In this document: positions 34,314-45,200 of the stretch, one piece after another
Numbering within the stretch: the first letter of the stretch is position 1
Layout: the number at the start of each line of letters is the position of its first letter
Assembly (NCBI GenBank): GCA_961205875.1
Contig: OY540816.1
Coordinates: 18,610,701 to 18,674,700, forward strand
Length of the DNA stretch: 64,000 bases
Source: Sialis fuliginosa
Lineage: Eukaryota > Arthropoda > Insecta > Megaloptera > Sialidae
Reading direction: 5' to 3'
The notes under the pieces: model-generated
Told to the model about the DNA's origin: nothing
The model's input: only the letters and a program-made list of their open reading frames with translations
Databases searched by the model: none
Program-made: the position numbers and the translations under genes

Positions 34314-34334
34314 ATGGAGGGGAATCCTGAATCG
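34314..34334 (+). CDS. gene B exon 1 (7 residues, proposed)
   Basis: ATG followed by six codons (MEGNPES), then a strong GTGAGT donor in phase 0. It connects in frame to exon 2 at 35,240. The exon is very short, so this start is a proposal; an alternative upstream first exon cannot be excluded. Confidence 0.5.
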
Positions 34335-34817
34335 GTGAGTCTATTATAAAATATATATATAATAATATTATAAAGTTTTTAACGGACTCCATTTTCGTGA
34401 TCTCGAGAACATGTTTGATGAAATTTTTTTTTCAATTGGAACATTTTTGAAAATTCATTTAACCTAATCTCAATAGAAATGTTCAAATGACCGTAACTCT
34501 TCGACAAAAAATTGTAGAGACCTCGGCGACGTTGTTTCTTTCTTGAAAATTCCTTTCGAACAAGATCTCACCCCACGTGACATTTAAGATTTCTTGGCTT
34601 CCCCCTCCCCCCGTCCCCCGGGGATGTGATAGTGAGTGTATTTGTGGTTAAATAATAGACTTTGTGATTCCATTATATTCTTATAAATTTCTATCTTATA
34701 TTATATTTTAAACCATTCAAAAGTTCTTTAGGTGTGTTTGCACTTATGTACAGAGTATAACACATATGTATGTGTTACACTGTCTTGTCTGTGTCAACAT
34801 AAAATTTATATCATGTA

Positions 34818-35204
34818 CAGTCGCCTGCAGAACTCGTCTGGCACCCTAAAGGCTAGAATCGCTTACAACAGATTCCAAATTTAAAGACAAACATCATTGG
34901 TTATCTTTTTCTATCAAGTTTAATATATTTAAATACTAAAATTCGGAATATCAAATATTTATTGCCACAAAATTTACGTATACAATTTTCAATAGATTAC
35001 ATAATAATTTAATTGCACAAATATATATGAGTACTATAAACGAAGAGTAGTTCTTTATCTAGCAAATGAATTTCAAAATATCTGTCTTTGTTTGATACAT
35101 GGAGAAATGATTTAAATATTATAATAATCAAATGGGAGGAGCCTACTAATTTTGTGATGAACGAAAATGAATACAAACTGCAAGACCATTAATGCAGGCG
35201 ACTG
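34818..35204. mobile_element. TA-flanked MITE in intron 1 of gene B
   Basis: The ends CAGTCGCCTGCAG and TGCAGGCGACTG are flanked by TA at both sides (34,816-34,817 and 35,205-35,206). The interior at 34,920-35,165 is the reverse complement of part of the element at 4,396-5,190. TA target and CAGT termini fit Tc1/mariner-type mobilisation. Confidence 0.7.
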
Positions 35205-35239
35205 TACATATATACGACTAATAACAAAATTACTTTCAG

Positions 35240-35317
35240 CAAAAAAATAGTTCCCCCAACGAAGAAGCTAATATAGAAATTAATAAGATCTTGACTGAAG
35301 TTGAAAATCTAGTAAAA
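35240..35317 (+). CDS. gene B exon 2 (26 residues)
   Basis: Acceptor TACTTTCAG ends at 35,239 and the donor AAA|GTAAGT follows 35,317; both ends are phase 0. It encodes QKNSSPNEEANIEINKILTE and six more residues ending in Lys. The charged helical character resembles exon 1 of gene A, which occupies the same place before the conserved intron. Confidence 0.7.
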
Positions 35318-35363
35318 GTAAGTAATAAATGACCTTTAATTATTTATTCATACTTATCTTTAA

Positions 35364-36124
35364 GGATGTATGGCAGGTACAGTCTGAGTCAAAAATAATA
35401 TAAATCTAGATGTAATGAACGATCAAAATCAAATTATGAATTATTTAAATGCTTGTAAGAAAGTCAAATTATTTCATAAACTACTTAAACTCCCTATATT
35501 AATACTTTTGTTTAAATCCATATTTCCCATTGTTAACTGTTGTTTTAGAATTTTAGCCAAAAAAATAATATTTGTGTTGATAATATGAAAAAAAATTGTT
35601 TTGAATGTCATCTGTTATATTAGAAATAAAATAAAAAAACGAATTATTTTATTATTATAAATGACAGAAATTAAAATATTATTAAATAACACTATTGAGA
35701 ACATACAAATGCAATGAAAATAATAATATTAGTAGTAAATATGCTTATAAGTATGAAAAAAGATGTACTAAATAAATCATTACATTGAGTACGCCATTTT
35801 TTTTTTCAATATTTTTTAGCAAAAATTATTTTTTTCTCGTAGATTTCTTATGAAACTTGTTGCTTAATATATATGTTACCTGTTGTAAAAATTGCAGATT
35901 TTTCTCGATGATTGAATCATGTATTTTATTGGAATTTAACCATCAATACAAAATTCTGTCATAAGAAAGCATGCTAATTTTAAAAAAATAATAACTTTCA
36001 GGCTATGTAGTAAAACCTTCTTAAATTTTGTGTGGATACTTTAGATTTATGTATTAAGGAATAAGTTCTCAAATTTCAACTATTTCTTGTAGGAATTAAG
36101 AAATTAGATATCTATCATACATCC
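35364..36124. mobile_element. TTAA-flanked element filling intron 2 of gene B
   Basis: The ends GGATGTATGG and CATACATCC are flanked by TTAA (35,360-35,363 and 36,125-36,128). It accounts for 761 of the 889 bp of the intron. A related left end, TTAAGGATGTATGGG, is at 63,336. No transposase was seen. Confidence 0.65.
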
Positions 36125-36206
36125 TTAATTGCATATTTTTTAAAACGTTTCACGAATTTAAAATAATTATCTTCTTGAAATTAGATTTAAATAAGATTTT
36201 TTACAG

Positions 36207-39200
36207 AAAAATGGAAATATCACCGAAAAAGAAAAAAATGATTTCAAAGAACAACTAAAGGCAAAACTAAAACAATATAACGTACACGGAAATGAATCCG
36301 AAGAACTATATGAATTTACAGCAAAGTTTTGTCTTGAGCAAATACTCCCTGAAAAAACAAAACCAAGTGACGATGATATATTAAATAAAATTGACGTGAT
36401 TGTTAGAAATAATGTGAAAGGAAAAAAATCTTTAAAGCAAATTATTGACATCATTCAACGTATAAACGACACACATCTCAGTGACATGGATACAAATATT
36501 ATTGAAAGGAAATACATGAATTTTTGTTTGTATTACTTCACCGAAGAATGCATGGACTTTATTAAAGTTTTGATAAAAAACAATGACATCAAAACAGCTG
36601 AGAAAATACTGCAATCGCTCAAATATATTCAAAAATTGGAACAAGTTCCCGAAGAATTTCAAATGAATTATTACACTCTTTTAATGGATGTAAAATATCT
36701 GCTTTCTGAAAAACGGGAAATTTTCTTTTTAAAAAAATTGAAAGAACATGTTTTCTATGAGATCAGTGAACTTGATTCAATGAATGAAGAATTAGATTTT
36801 TTACAAAAACTGATTGAATATATAAATACATTTAAACATCCACAAAGTTTTGCTAAACTGCGATTGAAAGATTTTTGCAACGAAGAAATTTCTTTTAAAA
36901 CATTCATAAAGCAAATTCTAGATCTCGACAATTCTTCTGAAAATGAAGCATTAGAAAGTTTACAAGAAATGGCATATATATATAGAGATCACTCAGGTAT
37001 TTTTATGTTCCAAACATACAAAAAAGAACTCTTACCTTATACAATACAACCAAATGTGAAATACATAGTCGACAACGATAAGCGTGTCATTCTGATTGAA
37101 GGAAAAGTAATTGTGGTCAGTGAGATCTTAGATTCAATAGAAGAGTTATTAAGTAAAAATAACAAAATTGAAGAAATTCGTTTCATTGGTTCCGACATTA
37201 TTCACATTGATACTAATATCAAAAATGATTTATGGGCGGGAAAGAACATTTTTATATACGCAAGAAAAATGATAGTTTATGGTGAGGTAGTATGGAATAT
37301 TTCTGGGAAAAACCAAAAACATCGATACATAAATTCAGCACCGGATGGTGTAGTATATGAAGACGGTACAGGCGGTAAGGGTGTCGGTGGACAGGATGGT
37401 TACGCGGGAGAAAGTGGTGGCAATGTATTGATTGATCTAATAGAATCTGTGGAAGTACTGAATACATTCAAAATAATATCTAACGGTGGTTCAGGTTCTA
37501 ATGGTCAAAATGGTGGAAAGGGGGCTAATGGAAAAGACGGAGTAGGGATTAATAAAGATAGGGCTAGGGAGATGAGAACAATTAACCATGTTGATTCGTG
37601 CCGGAACTATACTCCCAAAGAATTTGCCACAGCGTTTAATTTTAATAACTTGAGGTGGATAGATTACTATTTACATAAATACAATACTCGTTCTTTTATG
37701 TTTAAATTAGGGGAATTTGCCGTTCTAATGTTCTCTGGGGGGAATATATTGTTGACAAGGATATATCGAGAGACGTACAATATGTACTTAAAATCTAAAT
37801 ATTACAAGAAATATGAAGAAATAGATGAAGAAACAGGATGTACAGTAAAATTTACTAAATCTATTCTTGATGGCGAATGCTTCGAAAACTCCTGCCAATA
37901 TTTATTAATAGAGGGCACAAAAGGAAAGTTAGGCGGAGCTGGAGGAGGATTTGGTTACGGAGGAGAAGGAGGCCAACCTGGTGAAATTAAATTAAAAATA
38001 CGTGATAAAATAGCGTCAAATTACAAAAACATTATAATAACAAATAATAAAGGACAAGACGGTAAAAATGGCACTGTAGGAAACCATGGCACACATGGAA
38101 ATGATGGTCATGATATGGGCCATATTAGTATATATTATTGGAATAAAGCGATCTATTTTGGTGAATATGATGAAAAAGCTGAAAAAGAAAAGAAACCTTA
38201 CACGAAATCTAAATTAAAAATAACTGAAGTCCTTACTACAAATCCCAAAGACAAGGATTGGAAAGCTAGTGTGTATTGTCAAAAATTAGAAAAATACGTT
38301 ACACTTGAAGAAGTTAGTATTATAGATCCTTATAAAAGAGTAACACCTATTACACCATCGAGGCCTAGCAGAAAAGTCAAACAGGAGCATACAAAAGCAA
38401 TACCAACAAAACCTATTTTAGAATCAGAGCTTAGAATGAAATATTCCCACCATTTTCACTTTTTAAATACTCTATTGGGTGATTCCGAAGAAACATCAGT
38501 TGACGAGATAAACCAAGACTATGATATCAACGTAGAACGTTTTTATACGCGCATTATAGGTCCATCGAATACAGATAACAATGTCGATAGAAATAATACT
38601 GATCAAAATAGTATTATGAAAAATCGAGAAACAGATATTGAATTCCTTATTGAAGAATTAACACATGGAACATTTTTTTTTGAGAATTGGTTTGACATAA
38701 AAAAATACCAATTAAATGAACATCAACTAGAAAAACTTTTTCAATTTGTACAAAAAATGAAAAACACAGATGCAAGTACTAAAATAGATAATGATAAGAT
38801 AAAACAAATAGAACAAATTTTAATAGAAAAATATCGTGCCGTCACATTAAAGAAAATTGCACAAAAAATAACAGTTGAAAGAATTCATTTTAAGGAACAA
38901 TTATATATCAAACCAAAAAGAGAAAATTTTTATCATATTAATCATCACGAGTTAGGATTCTTAAAACATTATTTTCAAACGAATAATACAAAACAAAAAA
39001 ATGTTTTAATTAAATACTACAATTCGTTGTTTGTTAAAACCGACGGAAAGAAGGCAGACACGCTAACGTTTTTAACAAAAAAATTTATTCTATCTGAAGG
39101 GTCTTCTGAAAAAGCAAATTTGTACGTCAAAATATATTACAACAAATATGATGAATTTATAAAAAAACAAATTGATACTCACACTAAATATGAAAATTTA

Positions 39201-42200
39201 ATCAAAGTAGAATTATCAAAAAAAAAAAATCATGATCTATTAAAGCATTTGCCTATAGAAGATTTTGAAGATCCTGAACTGATGAAAACAATTATGAAAA
39301 AGAACAACGAACTAACAAATCTTTACTTCCAATATCTGACATATATTAAAAATAAAGAAACATTTAACTGGAAAGAATGCTACATGGATACAAACATCCA
39401 AGACCTGTATATAAAACTAATATTAAAGCAAGGAGTGTTTTTTAAAGGTTATTTAGACTTATTGTCTCATATTTTCCAAGTTAATATCGACGTGTACACA
39501 CAAGATAAAAATGGAAATTATATTCTAAGTGAAAACCATGAAGCTACCTCACTGGAGAAGATTAACGTTTTAAATGATGGAAAGGAATTCAAAGAGTTAA
39601 TTATAATCAAAATCGAAGATAATTTACATGAAATAGATTTTGGTAAATACTTAACAAAAAGTGAGACCAGCGATTCGTATGAAATACGTCACTTTGATTT
39701 ACAGTCCATTTATTTATACCTTTTTGAAAATGATAGATCTAACGTTAAAAGGTTTAATACATATTGTGAACAGAAATTTGAAAATAATATATATTTAAAC
39801 TATTTGGAACAATCTCTTCAACTGTTTATAACAGAAAACGTAAAACTGACTAATGTACATCCAGATATAAAAAAATGCTACGATGATTATCAAGCGTTTA
39901 TAAAGAAAAATGAAAATAACCTTAAACAAATACTAAGCGATTTTGAAAAAATAATATGCAAATCAAAATATTCTTATATATTCAATTTATACATTAAAAC
40001 TAATAAAGATATTCTAAATGAAGAAATTCAAGAAGAAATAATGAATAAAAAAGAACTAAAAAATTATGTTGAACAATATCGAAATGTTAAAAACCGAAAA
40101 TTCAGATGGATAAAATATTGGAATGATAATATTCAAAATGAATACATGAGAGATATTAGTAATGGCACTTTATCAAATACTTACATAGAATTACTATCTC
40201 TCATGTTTGAAGTTAATATAAACGTGTATACAGTTGACAAAAATAAAAAATATACTTTATATTCACAACACAATTCTTCATCGTCCCAAAAGCTGTATGT
40301 TGCAAAGAAAAAAAATGGTAAAATAATAAAATTAGATATGAATGAAGAATATTTAAATTTGGATAAAGATCGAATTTTAAAAAGTAAATTTTATATTAGA
40401 ATTTTAACCGATGTGCATTTGTTTGATTCTAAACAAGAGTTAGATGATTATGTAGAAAATGAAAAATATTTTTTGTATGATAATAATTTCAATAAATACA
40501 CGGTGGTTTTAAATACTTACAATGTCAAGGAAAAGGATGATATAAACGCAATTTTAAAACATTTTTCCATAAAAAATGAAAAAGAAGCTATAGGGCTACA
40601 ATTAAACAAGTTGAGTTCTCGATACATTGGCCAATACGGCATATTGCATCATATATGTTATCGTTTCAATATTGAGGGTCGACATATTTCCTTTCTAGAA
40701 TTACAATACTTAATAAATGTGACACTTAATTCGTTTATAACAGACAAGAGTTCATTGTTTGTATACTGTTGGATTTTTGCAATATACCCTCAACAGAATT
40801 GGATAGATGAAGTACTGTTATTTAATTTTGAAAATTATTTCAAAAAAGCACTTTCTAATAAACCTAAATGGAGAGAATATTTATCAAAAATAAATAACTT
40901 AAATATTTTACTATCTCTTGAAAACAAATTGTTTCAAACCCCAGAAAAAATTTCATTTTATCTTGTTGATAGTATTTTGGAATATTTGAACAAAATACCA
41001 GACCAATTCTTAAAGACAGAGCTAGAATATATTGAATTACCTGAATGGCTGTTTATTCTTAAAGATACATACATGAAATATAAACTATCAACATTCACAC
41101 AATGGTCTGATGAAAAACTGGACATAACGTCATATTACATGATATCTTTAAGTAATTCTATAGGAAACTTACTGATAGAACAATTAATTGACATCTTGGA
41201 AAACAAAGACAAATTAAATGAAGAACAATATTTCAGCATTTTTCTTCACTTCTACAATGTAGAATGGAATCTTAACATTGATGTTTTAGAGAAACTAAAG
41301 GAACTCAACATCAAAGAATGGATTAAATTAATGAATGATAACACTGACGTTGGAAAAGAAAGAGATGTTAGGACGCTAACTAAAATTATAGCCAAAGATA
41401 ATAATACGTCAGATAGTATTAAAAAAAATCTTCTTTCAATTGAAAAAATAGTTACAGAGATGAAAATTTATATTGATATACATAAAGATATGGGTGTATT
41501 CGTAGATGCAGATCTTATAAAAGATAACCCGATTGAAAATTTTAAAAATATTCTGCAACTAATAAATATACATATTTATCAGTTAGGTGAAGACCAGAAA
41601 TTTACGCTTCGTGATACACAAAATTTATCCGTTTTATTTTTACTTGTTAATGCAAACGGCACCTTACTGCAGATGTCTACAGGAGAAGGTAAAACGTTTG
41701 TAATTGTAGCAGCAGCAATTATCACTGCTATGATCAATCCAGAAGCACATATTGATATAATTACAAGTTCTTCAGTGTTGGCTAAACGCGATGTTGAAGA
41801 AAATAGAGTTTACTATGAGAAATTCGGTATAAGCGTTGCGCACAACTGCAGTGAAAACATAGAAGACAGGAAAAAAGCTTACCAGAGTAGAATAGTATAT
41901 GGAGAATTATCTAATTTTCAAAGAGATTATTTGTTACATCATTTTTATAAGAAAAACATATTGGGAGATAGAAATTTCAACACTGTTTTTGTGGATGAAG
42001 TGGACAGCTTGCTTTTGGATCAAGGGAATAATGTGCTATATCTTTCACGACCCATAGCAGGTTTTGATAAACTAGATGCTGTATTTCTTTTTATCTGGCA
42101 ATGGATAAATAAACCATCTATCAGTAAAGAGGATATAGCTAAAACTTTAGATACCCAACTGTTAAAATCTGTTATTCTATCAGATATATTTGGATTACTG

Positions 42201-45200
42201 ACACAAGATATGATACAATTATTCGATCCAAGTATGAATAAACAAAAAGTAAAGAAAATATGGATGTGTCTAAGAAATAAAAGCATAATTGACCAAGAAG
42301 GAAAACTTCTTAAACAAAATATGAGTGATGAAGACTTGGATCAAATACTTTCTCCTGACTTAAAAGAATATCAAAATCGCCTTTCTTATATATTAAAAGA
42401 ATTATTCGGTAGAGTTAAAACCATACGTGTACCCAATTTTCTAAAACCGTTTATTGTTCGTAACTTAGAATCGTGGATTGAAAGTGCTAAAACAGCTTTG
42501 TCTATGAGAGAGTATACTGATTATGTTATAGATTTAGATAGGACAGATTCTAAAAGCGAACTTCATGCAAATATTATAATTCTTGATACAGATACAGGGG
42601 CGGATCAAGCAAGTTCTCAATGGGAAAACGGTTTGCACCAATTCTTGCAACTTAAACATAGCTGCAGACTATCTGTTATGAGTCTAAAAGCAGTTTTTAT
42701 TTCTAATGTAACATACTTTAAAAATTATAATAAAATATGTGGATTAACAGGTACACTAGGATCAGAAAAGGAAAGAGAATTACTTAAAAAAATACACAAC
42801 GTAGATTTTGTAACAATGCCTACATACAAACCTAAACAGTTTGTTGAAATAAATCCTATTTTATGTAATGACGTACATATGTGGAAAGAGAAAATATTAT
42901 CTGAAACTAAAAGGATAACTCAAAAAGAAAATAGATCAGTTTTAATAATTTGCGAAACAATTGAAAATGTTGTTGAAATAAAAGAATATTTTAACGCTTA
43001 CAATATAAAAAATGTCCATATTTATAAACGTGATTATGAAAAACTTTCGTTTGGTAAAGGACTCGGTGTAAAAGAAATTATTATTGCAACTAATCTTGCT
43101 GGCCGTGGAACAAATATAAAAATTAATACCGAACTTAAGAATAACGGCGGTCTCCATGTCTGTCTAACTTATTTGCCCAAAAACATTCGTGTTGAGCTAC
43201 AAGCTTTTGGTCGAACGTCGAGGAAAGGTAACAAAGGTACAGGACAATTAATAATTATAGGTTCAGATAACACTGAGAATAATACGCGAGAGATATATAA
43301 TTTAAAAAAAGAACGTGACAAAGATGAACAAATACGTCTGAGAGAAATTCAAACTCTGTATTATTCTAAAATTGTCAATGAAGAGGAATGTCTTAAGCAA
43401 ATCTCAGAAATATACAGAAAAACAGATAATAAGGAAAACAAAGATATGGTCAATCCACATGAATTACTATTAGACATATGGTCGATGTGGCTAGATGAAA
43501 ATCAAGAAGATATTAAAAAAACTCAAGATCATCGTTATAAAAGCAAAGTTGAAAGCTCTATGAGAGCACTAATACAGAAATACAATCATATGGTAGAAAA
43601 AAGATTATATTTTAATCCATTTCGAGAAATGAACAAAGAAAGTTACATTGATCAACTTATTAAGGACGAACCGTTATTCTGTGAAGCAGCATACTATTAT
43701 AAAGCATATTTAAAAGCCAAGGAAAATGAAAAATTTTCAATTGAATTAGAGAATGTGAGAAAACTAATAGACGAACATTTCTATAATGCAGCATTTATGA
43801 TAGAAACCGTTAAACAATATCGAGAAAAAAGTTTGGGAATTTCGCAAGTAGATGGTTTTAAAGCTCAGAAAGAAAATGTAAATAAAATATACAGTATATT
43901 TATAAATTCTATAAATAAACTATTAGGTACACCTATTAAACAAGAACAGCTTATTTCTGAAGAAGATGATAAACAATATTTAGCGCCCATTTTGTATCAA
44001 AAATTGATGGATAAAGGCGTTTTAACATGCCCAAAAATTAAAGAAAACATTTCGGAAAAAGATTTAAAAGAAACAGCAACTGGTTATTTGACTTCAGCTA
44101 AAAATTTATACTACGTTTTAAAGAAATATGTAAATGGTATACCACATATGAATAATTTTATAAAAGACTTACAAGATAACGTACATTTACCAAGTCGAGA
44201 AGGTTTTTGGGAAGAATCGAAACGGTTAAAAGTATTAATAAATGAAACTGAATTTGTTGCAATAAAGAAAGAAACATTGAAAAATAGCGATGATTTTATA
44301 AAAATTATCGTTCGTAGTATTAATCTAATGACTATAAAGGGTTCAGACATTATTACGCTTTATCCTGAAAAAATAACTAAAGATTATAATTTATATCGAA
44401 CGATAGATATTCCTAGTACAACACTCGAAATGTTAAAAGAACGTGGAATTCTTGAATACAATAAAATGGCAACCTTTTTAAGCAAAGAAATTACACCAAA
44501 GTATTCATATAGTTCAATATCATTAAGAAATTTTGACGAAACAAATGTAATGGCTAGCGAAGTACACAAAATATTAAAAAACCTTGTCGAACAGAACATT
44601 ATTAAAGAAGATAACTATGATTATAGATTAAATATTGATACAGATGAAATTGAAAATATAAAACTTCCGGAATTTCCTATTTATGAAAACGTAGTAAAGA
44701 TCCTTTTCAAACTATATTTCTCTTACCAAATAGCTTATATCGGTATCAAAAAACAGTTAGAAGCAAAAACAACAAATATATCTTGGACATTACTACCTCA
44801 ACCTCACAATACTTTAGCATTTGATATATTAGATCAAAATTTTATTACGGCTGTTAAATATAATCCCGACGCTCAAACAAAAGATCAACTTACAGAGATT
44901 ATCGAATCGTTGGACATAGAGGCAAAATATACAATAAATTATTTAGAGGCAACGTTACCAAAATTTCGTAAAAACGAATCATTAATATATAGCTTATATG
45001 AAATATGGAAATCAGATCCAGATAAAAAGGAAAGCAATGTTGATTACTATCAAGAAATGGATATTTTTAAAATTAATAGTTTTTATCAATATATCGTTGT
45101 GAAAGAAAAGGAAAAAGAGAAAAGCATTTTGGGACCGATATTGGTGATGGTGCTGGGTTTTGTGCAAGTTTTGGTTGGTGTTTTAATAATCGTTTTGAGC

